From DASUBN01 sp036263155 (GTDB lineage Bacteria > Pseudomonadota > Gammaproteobacteria > Natronospirales > REEB76), in assembly GCA_036263155.1 (NCBI GenBank), contig DATAHN010000066.1, forward strand, positions 1 through 46,353: a DNA stretch of 46,353 nucleotides, written 5' to 3'. A program made the position numbers and the translations under genes. The notes below the pieces were generated by a model. The model was not told the origin of the DNA. It saw only the letters and a list, made by a program, of their open reading frames with translations, and did no database searches. Below, one piece after another: positions 25,648-33,581 of the stretch (the stretch's first letter is position 1; each line of letters starts with the position of its first letter).

Positions 25648-26298
25648 ATGCTGCACGCTTCCACGAACCTGCTTCTGGCCTGTTCCGCATACGCCATCGG
25701 CGTGGCGAGCCCAGGACCCAGCAATCTCGCCATCATGGGCATGGCCATGCGCGCGGGACGCCGGCCGGCGTTGCTGCTGGCGCTCGGCATCGTCTCGGGT
25801 TCGGTGCTCTGGGGGCTGCTCGCCGCTTTCGGCCTGTCGGCGCTGCTCGCAGCTTACGCGGGCGCGCTGGTCGCCTTGAAGATCATGGGCGGGCTGTACC
25901 TGCTGTGGCTGGCGCTCCGTTCCGCGCGCGCGGCGCTCGGCCCGCACGCGGAGGCCGCGCTGGGCCGCGGCATCACGGAGAGCGGGCTGCAGATCTATCT
26001 GCGCGGCGCCGCCATGCACGTCACCAACCCCAAGGCGATCTTCGTGTGGTTGTCCATCGTGTCCCTGGCCGTGCCGCCTGGGGCGCACGCCGGAGATGCC
26101 TTGTGGGTGGTGGCGGGATGCCTGCCGCTGGGCATCGGGATCTTCGGCGGCTACGCCTGTCTGTTCTCCGTTCCGGCCGTCCGCTCAGGCTACCTTGCCG
26201 TGCGCCGGGGTTTCGAAGCCGGGCTGGCAGTCGTGTTCGGCTATGCGGGCCTCAAGCTATTGATGCCCCTGAGACATCTGCACGGTGAGGCGCACTAG
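25648..26298 (+). CDS. LysE/RhtB-family amino-acid exporter
   Basis: 216 residues, about six membrane helices. The family motif SPGPSNLAIMG at about 21-31, a second conserved block TNPKAIFVWLS in the middle, and GLYLLWLALRSAR at the end of the third helix. Such permeases export amino acids or derivatives across the inner membrane; the substrate is not readable. GGGAG lies about 9 bases before ATG. It may be co-transcribed with msrA. Confidence 0.9.
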   Translation: MLHASTNLLLACSAYAIGVASPGPSNLAIMGMAMRAGRRPALLLALGIVSGSVLWGLLAAFGLSALLAAYAGALVALKIMGGLYLLWLALRSARAALGPHAEAALGRGITESGLQIYLRGAAMHVTNPKAIFVWLSIVSLAVPPGAHAGDALWVVAGCLPLGIGIFGGYACLFSVPAVRSGYLAVRRGFEAGLAVVFGYAGLKLLMPLRHLHGEAH

Positions 26299-26333
26299 CG
26301 CCAGTCTTCCCTGTCCGGCGCGCCGAGGAGAGA

Positions 26334-26474
26334 AGGGACGCGGATCGACGGCGTGCAACAGGTCCCCTCGGGTCTGGTATACGGGATTTAACGAGTGGAG
26401 GTGTAACCCCGGATACGTTAGGACTGATGGCTATCAGCCAAACACGCCGCCTTAAAGGGGTGATCCGCGTCCCT
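26334..26474. ncRNA. Candidate structured RNA with nested stems (strand unknown)
   Basis: A perfect 13-bp inverted repeat, AGGGACGCGGATC (26334-26346) with GATCCGCGTCCCT (26462-26474), encloses a perfect 7-bp pair CGGCGTG (26349-26355) / CACGCCG (26443-26449). Inside that, 26377-26385 pairs with 26408-26416 at 8 of 9 positions, and CTGAT-GGCT-ATCAG (26424-26437) forms a hairpin that competes with TGGCT-ATC-AGCCA (26428-26440). The pairs are properly nested. It lies in a 540-base non-coding gap. I match it to no known RNA family. Confidence 0.42.
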
Positions 26475-26837
26475 GAAGCAAAATTGGCCGGATTGTATAG
26501 GCCGCTCCCGGACCGCAGGCACACTAAGCAACGAAGGCGATCAACCTCAAGTCGAAAGCGCGCAAACTCCAGATGAACGCGCCGACCGCAGGAGCCGTCC
26601 CTGCGCCGGGCCGGACTCAGCCCACTCCGGTGCATCCCCGTCCAGCCCGTCTCAGCCCAAATGCTCCCGTCCCCGCGGGGCGGCCCCGTTGTCCCAAAAA
26701 ATAGGGAAAACGCCCGATACCCCCCAGACAGCGGGGGGCTATGTTGCCAGCGTGCCCCAGTCCGGCAGCACCTCCGTGGAGGTGGGGCGGTCGGCGGAGA
26801 GAGAGGGGCTGCACAACCGACGCTTAGGGAGGTCGAT
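26475..26837 (+). other. Non-coding leader before the PAS-LytTR gene
   Basis: I see no convincing gene here; frames open on the plus strand lack start signals and protein-like composition. It holds a CCCCGCGGGG palindrome near 26671, a C6/G6 hairpin near 26719-26738, and CACCTCC-GT-GGAGGTG (26769-26784). ACCTCC (26770-26775) can also pair with the Shine-Dalgarno GGAGGT (26828-26833) of the next gene. Confidence 0.5.
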
Positions 26838-27629
26838 GTGACTTGGGCTCAGACCCCGCCCATGGGGCGGGAACAGAACCAGCTGGCAGGGGCCATGTAC
26901 CAGAGCACCTTGGACGGGCGTTTCATCGAGGTGGATCCGCTGTTCGCGGACATGCTCGGCTACCGCTCCGCCCGCGACATGATCGAGAACATCAAGGACA
27001 TCGGCGCGCAGCTCTACGCGCAGCCCGACGTGCGTCTGCAGCTCATCGAGCAGCTCCAGGAGCACGGCGCGATCTGCAACTTCGAGACCCAGCTGCTCCG
27101 CAAGGATGGCAGCCCCCTGTGGGTGTCCGAATACAGCCGCGTGCTGCGCGCCGCCGACGGCAGCGTCAGCCGTTTCCAGGGCGCCTTCGCCGACATCGAC
27201 TATTACAAGAGCCTGGTGCTCGAGCAGGCCGAATCCAACCAGCAGCTCGCCCGCGAGATGGCCGGCCTCCGGCAGGCGATCCTGGGCACAGGCCGGCGCC
27301 GCATCCCGGTCAAGGACGGCACCCGCGTCAAGTTCATGGAGACTTCCAAGATCGCCTTCATCAGGGCCGACGGGGACTACGTGCACGTGCACACCATCAA
27401 CGGCGAGCGCACCATGACCCGCGACCGCATCAGCAGCGTGGCGCGGCGCATCGACAATACCCTGTTCGTGCGCATCAGCAAGTCGGCACTGGTGAACGTC
27501 AACTACATCAAGGAGATGCGCTCGCGCCGCCGTGGCGACTACGAGTTCATCATGGACAGCGGCGAGCAGCTCGCTTCCGGCCCCACCTACCGCGAGACCG
27601 TGAAGAAACTGCTGGAAGAGCTCCGCTAG
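26838..27629 (+). CDS. PAS-LytTR DNA-binding regulator
   Basis: 263 residues. A PAS domain at about 15-125 (GRFIEVDPLFADMLGYRSARDMIENI, RKDGSPLWVSEYSRVLRAADG, FQGAFADIDYYK) is joined by a short helical linker to a LytTR DNA-binding domain at about 160-262 (KIAFIRADGDYVHVHTINGE, VRISKSALVNVNYIKEM). LytTR domains bind direct repeats upstream of target promoters. There is no receiver domain, so the PAS part probably senses the signal directly. The GTG start is chosen because AGGGAGG lies 5 bases upstream. The long structured leader suggests translational control. Confidence 0.88.
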   Translation: MTWAQTPPMGREQNQLAGAMYQSTLDGRFIEVDPLFADMLGYRSARDMIENIKDIGAQLYAQPDVRLQLIEQLQEHGAICNFETQLLRKDGSPLWVSEYSRVLRAADGSVSRFQGAFADIDYYKSLVLEQAESNQQLAREMAGLRQAILGTGRRRIPVKDGTRVKFMETSKIAFIRADGDYVHVHTINGERTMTRDRISSVARRIDNTLFVRISKSALVNVNYIKEMRSRRRGDYEFIMDSGEQLASGPTYRETVKKLLEELR

Positions 27630-27870
27630 GGTCCGGCGCCGGGCTCAATCCGCGGCCCGTCCTCCTCGCGCTTCGGCCGGGCACCTGCGCGGGCGCGCGA
27701 CGCTTCCGGCTTTTCTCCGCGGCCAGGTACGCGTTCGTCGCGCGGATGGCGCATTTCGTCGAATTCGGGAGTCGAAGTGTCAAGTCGTTCCCATGATGTA
27801 GCGCCATGGACGCGACGTCATCCGGGATCAGGGGCAGAGGGCAGCCACGCCGTGCAGGCATGGGCGCGGC

Positions 27871-28386
27871 GTGAACGACGCGAACGCCTGGCTGCTCAAC
27901 TTCGGCGCGGGCCTCCGGGCCGCCATCGGCATCCGCGACCTGGTGTACACCTTCTATCATCCGGAGACCTGCGAGGTCCCGGAGTTCCCGTCCCATCGCT
28001 GCCGCGCTCTGCTGTGGCGGCAGCACCGGCTGCCGGTGTGGGACCTGCGCACCTGGCTGGACGGCGATGCCGGCGATACATGGCCCTACGCGGCGGTCGT
28101 GGCGTACCGGGGATGTGGGCGGCAGTTGCAGGAGTACGGCGCGCTGCGTCTCGCCGCACCGCCGCTCAAGGTGCGCCTGGAAGACGAGGACATGTGTCCG
28201 CTGCCGGAGCCCGAGGTGCGCTGGCACGAGGTGGCGAGCTGCTGTTTCGGCTGGCGCCGGCAGCCGACGCCGGTCCTGGACCTGCAGCGCATGTTCTCCG
28301 AGCCCGGCGCGACGCCGGTCGCGCTGCCGGTGGCCTCGGACCTGCCCCTGCTGTGCGACGCGCAGCCGGAGATCCCTCCGGGCTAG
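27871..28386 (+). CDS. CheW-like domain protein (tentative)
   Basis: 171 residues from GTG with no clear ribosome site. LRAAIGIRDLVYTFYHPETC near the start and two PV-[LW]DL segments (RLPVWDLRTWL, PTPVLDLQRMF) in a strand-rich setting resemble the CheW fold, whose members couple chemoreceptors to CheA. The first half has the usual order (AIGI..., RCRALLWRQHRLPVWDL), but the sequence is divergent with several cysteines, two of them adjacent (SCCFGW). No other chemotaxis gene is nearby. It may be an orphan scaffold-like protein for a c-di-GMP or pilus system; low certainty. Confidence 0.5.
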   Translation: MNDANAWLLNFGAGLRAAIGIRDLVYTFYHPETCEVPEFPSHRCRALLWRQHRLPVWDLRTWLDGDAGDTWPYAAVVAYRGCGRQLQEYGALRLAAPPLKVRLEDEDMCPLPEPEVRWHEVASCCFGWRRQPTPVLDLQRMFSEPGATPVALPVASDLPLLCDAQPEIPPG

Positions 28387-28404
28387 CATCCATCCCGCGA
28401 CATC

Positions 28405-28436
28405 GCATAAAGAAGAGCCGCCCTTGCGGGCGGCTC
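28405..28436 (-). terminator. Probable terminator of the Ig-like lipoprotein gene
   Basis: On the minus strand, a perfect 9-bp stem (28428-28436 with 28415-28423, 4-base loop) is followed by TTCTTTATG. It starts about 44 bases after the lipoprotein stop. The T run is interrupted, so strength is uncertain. It could also stop plus-strand transcripts from the CheW-like gene, though no T run follows on that side. Confidence 0.6.
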
Positions 28437-28479
28437 TCGGGCGGTGCCGGCGTGACGTCCGGCAGCGCGCTACCACCCC

Positions 28480-29451
28480 TCAGGGCATCTCGAGCCGAGT
28501 GACCTCGGTGGCCTGGCCGTCCGCCACCGCCGAGCTGAACTCCAGCACGCCATGGCCGAAGCGCACGTCGGTGCCGCGTCCGCCGATCTCCACGTGCAGC
28601 CCGCCGGCGGCGGGACTCACGCTCATGCGGTCCAGCACCGCGTCGAAGCCGCTGCCGTCCGCCAGGAAGGAGGTGGTCATGAGGTCGAAATCGTCCGGCA
28701 GGTCCTGGGCTGCGAGCTCGTCCTGCATGAACTGCCGGAAGCCCGCCTCCAGCGCGGCGAGGGACTTGGCGTCCGGCGCACCCGCGTGCGTGTCGAACGC
28801 GGTCTCGGGCCGCGTGCCGCGCGCGCCGTACCAGCCGCGCAGCATGAGGTCGGTCACCGTGTCCAGGTTTGCGATGCCGTCCGCGGCGGCGGCGCCGAAC
28901 AGCACGCGGCCACGGCCGTCCTCGGCCTTGAGCAGGAACGGCGCCTTCAGCCCCGCGGTGGAGAGCTGGTAACGGCCGTTATCGTCCGAGAGCGTCGCCG
29001 CGGTGCGGCCCTGCGCGTCCTCGAGCGTCACCAGCGCGCCCTTGAGCGGATGGCCCACCGCCACGGTGCCCATCACCGCCGAGGAGAGCGTCACCGTGAG
29101 GGTGGCGACGTTGCTGGTGTAGGTGACGCCGAGGTAGCTCGAGGAAGCGGTGATGCTGGAGGTGCCGGCCGACACGGCGGTGGCGAGACCGTGGCTGTCC
29201 ACGGTCGCGATCGCGGTGTCGGAGGAGTTCCAGGCCAGCATCGGGTTCGAGACGGTGTTGCCGCTGGAATCCTTCGCCACGGCAGTGAACTGCTGCGTGC
29301 CGCCCACGCTCACCGCCGCGGTGGTGGGGCTGATGGTGATGGTGGTGACGATGCCGCCGCCGGAGCCGTAGCCGCCGCTGCCGCAGCCGAAGGCCAGGAA
29401 GGCGAGCAGGCTCGTGAGGACGAGACGGGGAGACAGGGTGATCCTGGACAT
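28480..29451 (-). CDS. Lipoprotein with bacterial Ig-like (Big_2) and carboxypeptidase-regulatory-like domains
   Basis: 323 residues. Signal with lipobox LAFGC (18-22) followed by a Gly/Ser linker. Residues about 36-120 fit a Big_2 domain: TTITISPTTAAVSVGGTQQFTAVAKDSSGN, WNSSDTAIATVDSHGLATAVSAGTSSITA. Residues about 128-170 resemble a transthyretin-like strand fold (GHPLKGALVTLEDAQGRTAATLSDDNGRYQL). The last 120 residues are helical and unassigned. An outer-membrane-anchored surface or periplasmic protein; partner unknown. Confidence 0.8.
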   Translation of the reverse strand: MSRITLSPRLVLTSLLAFLAFGCGSGGYGSGGGIVTTITISPTTAAVSVGGTQQFTAVAKDSSGNTVSNPMLAWNSSDTAIATVDSHGLATAVSAGTSSITASSSYLGVTYTSNVATLTVTLSSAVMGTVAVGHPLKGALVTLEDAQGRTAATLSDDNGRYQLSTAGLKAPFLLKAEDGRGRVLFGAAAADGIANLDTVTDLMLRGWYGARGTRPETAFDTHAGAPDAKSLAALEAGFRQFMQDELAAQDLPDDFDLMTTSFLADGSGFDAVLDRMSVSPAAGGLHVEIGGRGTDVRFGHGVLEFSSAVADGQATEVTRLEMP

Positions 29452-29544
29452 GGGCGTATACCTCGCGCCGAAAGTATGAGGACCGGCTGGCCCTCTCTAC
29501 TGCGAGTTAACGCCCAATTCCCGGAGTTTATTCCTGCTTATGTA

Positions 29545-30237
29545 TCAACCCTTGCGGGCCACGATGCGGAACTTGATCTCCACCACGTCCGCCACCGCCA
29601 TGGCGCCGCCCAGGGCGCTGTGGGGCGTGATGCCGAACTCCGCCTGGCTGATCTTGAACTCGCCGCTGGCGGAAATGTCGTCCCCGCCCTGGGTCACCGT
29701 CACGGGCACCTTGAGGTCGCGGGCGGTGCCGTGCAGGGTCACGCGCACCGTGGCTTCGCCCTTGGCCATCCCGCCCGTGAACTTCACCGACTCCACGCGC
29801 ACCTCGGAGTAGTGCTCCGCGTCCAGCTCCTCGGGCCCCAGCATGTGCTCGGTGGTGCCCTTCACCGCCTGGGGCGAGGGCTGCTTGGCGAAGTCGGCGC
29901 CCTCCTGGGCGCGGGCCTCCGGCTCGTCCACCACGAAGGACTTCACCGGCAGCACCAGCGTGAAGCTGGAGTCGCCGAAGTCCTTGGCCAGGTACACGTC
30001 GCCCTTGAAGTCCTTCGCCAGGATCACGTGGTTGTAGCCGAAGGCGGAGAGGGCGCCCGCCTTGTAGACCAGGAAGCGCACGTCCGAGCGCGCGGGGTCC
30101 ACCTGGTAGTGCGCCGCGCCCGCCGCGGCCTTCCCGACCTCGCCGCTGGGCGCGCTGCTGCCGGGGTGGGTGGGCGCGGTGCGGCAGGAGGCCAGCGCGA
30201 CGGCGAAGAACAGCAGGGGAATAAGAAACTTGCGCAT
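29545..30237 (-). CDS. YceI-family protein, lipoprotein form
   Basis: 230 residues. Start fixed by AAGGTGA about 6 bases before ATG; the signal ends with lipobox ALASC. The YceI lipocalin-like barrel is clear from VDPARSDVRFLVYKAGALSAFGYNHVI, where the usual strand pattern precedes the H-motif, and later LHGTARDLKVPVTV and FKISQAEFGI. YceI proteins bind polyisoprenoid-like lipids in a periplasmic barrel and often sit beside cytochrome b561 genes, as here. It is divergent from the b561 gene with a palindrome between. Confidence 0.9.
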   Translation of the reverse strand: MRKFLIPLLFFAVALASCRTAPTHPGSSAPSGEVGKAAAGAAHYQVDPARSDVRFLVYKAGALSAFGYNHVILAKDFKGDVYLAKDFGDSSFTLVLPVKSFVVDEPEARAQEGADFAKQPSPQAVKGTTEHMLGPEELDAEHYSEVRVESVKFTGGMAKGEATVRVTLHGTARDLKVPVTVTQGGDDISASGEFKISQAEFGITPHSALGGAMAVADVVEIKFRIVARKG

Positions 30238-30246
30238 GGCGTTCAC

Positions 30247-30267
30247 CTTAAGCGATATGCTTAAGCA
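30247..30267. promoter_or_regulatory. Palindrome between YceI and cytochrome b561
   Basis: CTTAAGC-GATAT-GCTTAAG (30247-30265) is a perfect 7-bp inverted repeat with a 5-base spacer, and TGCTTAAGCA (30258-30267) is itself a perfect palindrome. Placed in the short gap between divergent genes, it is a candidate shared operator. Confidence 0.5.
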
Positions 30268-30291
30268 TAATCCGACCTGAGGACGGCAAGC

Positions 30292-30855
30292 ATTATTCCG
30301 CTTCGCAATTCTGCGACCCGCTTCGGCAGCGTGGCCCAGGGCTTCCACTGGCTCATCGTGGTGCTGGTGTTTGCTCAGTTCCTGGTGGGCAGCTACGCCC
30401 ACGACCTGCCCGTGAGCCTCTTGCGCCTCAAGCTGCTCACCTTACATAAATCCATCGGCGTCACCGCGTTCGCACTGGTGCTGCTGCGACTCGCCTGGCG
30501 CTTCTATTCCCCCGCGCCGCCGCTGCCGGTCCACATGCTCACCTGGCAGCGGCGCCTCGCCCATGTCAGCCACGCGCTGCTCTACGCGTTGTTACTGGTG
30601 ATACCCATCATCGGCTGGATCTCGTCCTCCGCCTCCAACCTCACGGTGCGCTGGTTCTTCCTGTTCAACCTGCCCGACCTGGTGGGGCCGGACCCGGCGC
30701 TGGCGAAGTCCGCCAAGGAGCTGCACATGGCCCTGGCCTGGACGCTGCTGGGGGTGGCCTCGCTGCACGCGGCGGCGGCGTTCTGGCATGAATTGATAGT
30801 GAAGGATGGCGTGTTGCGCCGCATGCTGCCCTTCGGCGGCGAGGAGAGACCGTGA
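30292..30855 (+). CDS. Cytochrome b561-family membrane protein, probable non-ATG start
   Basis: About 187 residues, four membrane helices, with the b561/YodB-type heme histidines in SVAQGFHWLIVVLVF, LLTLHKSIGVTAF and RRLAHVSHALLYALL. Electron transfer between quinones and a periplasmic partner is the family role. The frame reads LRNSATRFGSVAQGFHW, the conserved family N-terminus, before the only GTG (30331). No ATG, GTG or TTG occurs between that region and the in-frame stop TAA (30268-30270). GAGGA precedes an ATT at 30292, and a CTG is at 30277. I therefore place the start at ATT; GTG 30331 would truncate the conserved segment. The stop overlaps the next gene (GTGA). Confidence 0.85.
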   Translation: MIPLRNSATRFGSVAQGFHWLIVVLVFAQFLVGSYAHDLPVSLLRLKLLTLHKSIGVTAFALVLLRLAWRFYSPAPPLPVHMLTWQRRLAHVSHALLYALLLVIPIIGWISSSASNLTVRWFFLFNLPDLVGPDPALAKSAKELHMALAWTLLGVASLHAAAAFWHELIVKDGVLRRMLPFGGEERP

Positions 30856-31409
30856 GATACCTGTGCTTGTGCCTGATCCTCTGCGCCGGTGCCGCCCACG
30901 CGGACTGCTGGAAGCCGGTGCCGTCGCCCAAGAGCCTCGTGTTCAGCGCGAGCCAGGCCGGCGCGCCGTTCCCCGGCGAGTTCAAGAGCTACACCGCGAG
31001 CCTGTGCCTGGACCCGAAGGACGCCGCCAGGAACAGGCTGGAAGTGCAGGTGGACGTGGGCTCCGTGGACACGGGCCTGCCGGAGATGGACGACGCCCTG
31101 AAGGGCGAGGACTTCTTCGACCAGCCCCGCTGGCCGCAGGCGAAGTTCATCAGTGATTCCCTCAAGCAGGTCTCGCCCGGCCGTTACAGCGTCACCGGCA
31201 AGCTCACGGTGCGCGGCGTGACTAAGCCCGTCACCGTGCCCTTCAGCTTCGCGCCGGCGGCGGACGGCAAGCAGGCCCGCCTGGAAGCGAAGCTCACCCT
31301 GAAGCGCCTGGACTACGGCATCGGCCAGGGCGAGTGGGGCGACACCCAGTGGGTCGGCGATCCCGTGGACCTCGTGTTTTCGGTCAACTTCGTGCCCGCG
31401 GACCGGTAG
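30852..31409 (+). CDS. YceI-family periplasmic protein
   Basis: 185 residues from GTG, overlapping the b561 stop by 4 bases (GTGA), with GAGGAGA 6 bases upstream. Classical signal peptide (LCLILCAGAAHA). YceI barrel features: FKSYTASLCLDPKD, EVQVDVGSVDTGLPEMDDALKGEDFFD, and later GKLTVRGVTKPVTVPF and LKRLDYGIGQGEW. A soluble periplasmic lipid-binding barrel, translated together with the cytochrome. With the lipoprotein YceI on the other side, the b561 gene sits between two YceI paralogues. Confidence 0.92.
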   Translation: MRYLCLCLILCAGAAHADCWKPVPSPKSLVFSASQAGAPFPGEFKSYTASLCLDPKDAARNRLEVQVDVGSVDTGLPEMDDALKGEDFFDQPRWPQAKFISDSLKQVSPGRYSVTGKLTVRGVTKPVTVPFSFAPAADGKQARLEAKLTLKRLDYGIGQGEWGDTQWVGDPVDLVFSVNFVPADR

Positions 31410-31445
31410 ACTCTTAAGTCCCGGGGGGACCAGCGGGACAGGGGC

Positions 31446-32744
31446 ATGACCGAATCCGACGCGCGCGAGTTCCGCCTCTACGATCCGGAGGCGGACCGGC
31501 TCATGGTGGCGACGCCGGAGCTGTGGCGCTACCTGCCCAAGCTGCTCCTCTATCCCGTCAGCGGCTACGCGCTCTACATCGTGATCGTCATGGGCGCCCT
31601 GATCTGGCTCGCGGGCTACGCCGGGATATTCGGCATCGCGCTCTCCGGCGTGCTGTTCGGCTGGATGGGCTACTACGCCATGGGCGTGGTGGAGCGCACC
31701 GCCACCGGCCACGCCACGCCGCCGCCCCTCGGCACCGAGGTGCTGTTCCAGGGCGAGAAGCTCAGGCTCGCCCTGCTGGTGCTCTACCTCGCCGCGCTCC
31801 TGCTGCTCACCCTGGCGCATCTGCGCAGCGGCTGGGGCATCGCCATCTTCATCGCGGGCGTCTACCTGTTCCCGGCCTTCCTCGCCTCCGTGGCGCTGCA
31901 GCCGGACCTGCTCTCGACCCTGAACCCCTGGAACACGCTGCGCTTCGCCTGGCTCACGGGCCTGCCGTACCTCTTCGCCAGCCTGCTCATGGCGGCGGTG
32001 GCCTGGCTCGTGGCGGTGCTCTCCGGCCAGGTGGCGGGCGTGGCGGGCGGCATGCTCATGGTCTACATGCTGCTCTTCGTCTGTCACCTCATCGGTTACG
32101 TGGCCTACCACCGGCAGGACGACATCGGCCTCGCGGTCTCGGTGCAGCGCATGACGCCGGAGCTGCAGGCCGCCCTCGACCAGGCGGAACGCTTCAAGGA
32201 ACTGCTCGCACGCATCGACAAGCACCTCGCTGCCCACGAGCCCCAGGCGGCCCGCGACGTGCTCATGGCGGAGGACGGCGCGGCGCTCGCGAACCCGCGC
32301 AGCTTCCACGAAGACCTCTTCGACGCGCTGCGCCAGCGCCATGAGGACGCCCTCTCGCTGCTGCAGGGCTCGCGCCTGATCCAGTTGCTGGCCCGGGAGA
32401 AGCGCTACGGCCGGGCGCTGGACATCTGCGAGCGCTGCCTGGATGTCTCGAAGGGATATCTTCCGCAGCCGCCCGCCCTCGCGGTGCCGTTGGCGGAGGA
32501 GGCGCTGCGCGACAAGCGCCTGCCGCTGTTCGCGCGCCTGGACGCCAACGTGCAGGCCCAGTGCCCCGGCAGCGACGAGTCGGTGTCGCTGCAGTTCCTC
32601 AAGGCCCAGGCCCTGGTACAGCAGCGGCAGGACGGCGCGGCTCTGGCGCTGCTCGCGCCGCTCACGGCCCGCGCCGGCCATCCCTGGGTAACCCGCATCG
32701 CGGCCCTGCACCGGGCGCTCAGCGGCGCCCGCAAGAACACCTGA
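31446..32744 (+). CDS. Multi-pass membrane protein with TPR-like C-terminus, function unknown
   Basis: 432 residues. About five to six membrane helices between residues 30 and 220 (LYIVIVMGALIWLAGYAGIF, LALLVLYLAALLLLTLAHL, IAIFIAGVYLFPAFLASVA, LFASLLMAAVAWLVAVLSG, GGMLMVYMLLFVCHLIGYV). The cytoplasmic C-terminal half is helical with TPR-like pairs (RLIQLLAREKRYGRALDICERCL, SVSLQFLKAQALVQQRQDGAALALLAPL). I do not recognise the family. The next gene follows 14 bases later, so the two are probably co-transcribed. Confidence 0.75.
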   Translation: MTESDAREFRLYDPEADRLMVATPELWRYLPKLLLYPVSGYALYIVIVMGALIWLAGYAGIFGIALSGVLFGWMGYYAMGVVERTATGHATPPPLGTEVLFQGEKLRLALLVLYLAALLLLTLAHLRSGWGIAIFIAGVYLFPAFLASVALQPDLLSTLNPWNTLRFAWLTGLPYLFASLLMAAVAWLVAVLSGQVAGVAGGMLMVYMLLFVCHLIGYVAYHRQDDIGLAVSVQRMTPELQAALDQAERFKELLARIDKHLAAHEPQAARDVLMAEDGAALANPRSFHEDLFDALRQRHEDALSLLQGSRLIQLLAREKRYGRALDICERCLDVSKGYLPQPPALAVPLAEEALRDKRLPLFARLDANVQAQCPGSDESVSLQFLKAQALVQQRQDGAALALLAPLTARAGHPWVTRIAALHRALSGARKNT

Positions 32745-32758
32745 GACGGAGACACTCC

Positions 32759-33502
32759 ATGCGTCCCATCCTGCTGGTCCTCATCCTGCTGCTGCCGGTC
32801 GCCGCCCGTGCGGCGATGCCGCCGGAGCTCCAGGCCAAGCTCGAGACCCTGGCGAAGGAATCCGATGGCCTCGCCAAGCAGCGCGCCAAATGGGAGGGCG
32901 TGCAGAAGGCGCTGCTCGAGCAGAAGAAGGACATCGACGAATCCCAGTACACGATCTCGCAGCGCCAGGCGGACCTCGGCCAGCGCAGCGTCGCCCACAA
33001 CCAGAAGGCCGGCGCCCAGAACGCCGCGCTCAAGGGCAGCCAGGACGACTGCAACAACGGCGGCAACAACAGCAGCGGCCACGCCAACGAGTGCAACACC
33101 AAGATCAAGGACATCAACCAGCAGACCGGCGACATCAACGCCGACGCGGCTGCCCTCAAGGCGGAGCAGGACAGCCTGGACGCCCAGTACGCCAAGGCCA
33201 ACCAGACCGCCAGCGACTGGAACCTGCACGAACGCCAGGCGGTGAAGCAGCTGAACGCCGTCTACAAGGGCATGAACGACTGGCTCGACCGGGCCTACGA
33301 CATGGTGGCGAACCCGGATTTCCGCGACGAGATCACCGCGCGCGGCGTGGACGCCGTGTGCGAGAACCGCGGCCTGCCTTCCGGCACCCTCAGCATCGCC
33401 ACCATGAACCGCCTCTCGGACTACTACCGCAAGTGCCTGAAGTCCGTGCTGGCGGAGCAGAAGAAGGCCGCCGCCGCGGCGCCAGCCTCCCAGCCGAAAT
33501 AA
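32759..33502 (+). CDS. Periplasmic coiled-coil protein of unknown function
   Basis: 247 residues. Signal peptide (MRPILLVLILLLPVAARA) and a long helical region of about 190 residues in heptads (LQAKLETLAKESDGLAKQRAKWEG, QKKDIDESQYTISQRQADL), interrupted by an Asn/Gly/Ser-rich hinge with two cysteines (DDCNNGGNNSSGHANECN). The C-terminal region has two more cysteines (DAVCENRGL, YYRKCLKSV). It looks like a periplasmic hairpin or scaffold. Its neighbours (membrane TPR protein, bufferin-like peptide) suggest a shared but unknown envelope task. Confidence 0.72.
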   Translation: MRPILLVLILLLPVAARAAMPPELQAKLETLAKESDGLAKQRAKWEGVQKALLEQKKDIDESQYTISQRQADLGQRSVAHNQKAGAQNAALKGSQDDCNNGGNNSSGHANECNTKIKDINQQTGDINADAAALKAEQDSLDAQYAKANQTASDWNLHERQAVKQLNAVYKGMNDWLDRAYDMVANPDFRDEITARGVDAVCENRGLPSGTLSIATMNRLSDYYRKCLKSVLAEQKKAAAAAPASQPK

Positions 33503-33581
33503 TCCTCCGCCGCTCCGGGTCCAGTCTCTCGCCGGGATGCTGCGCGCGTCCCGGCGCACCCCCAAACCCAGGAGACATGAC

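Noticed and set aside
26423..26445. Hammerhead-like core, CTGATG followed by a short stem and CAAAC
   Set aside because: A hammerhead needs CUGAUGA and GAAA. Here the A after CUGAUG is G and the catalytic G12 position is C, so the site could not cleave.
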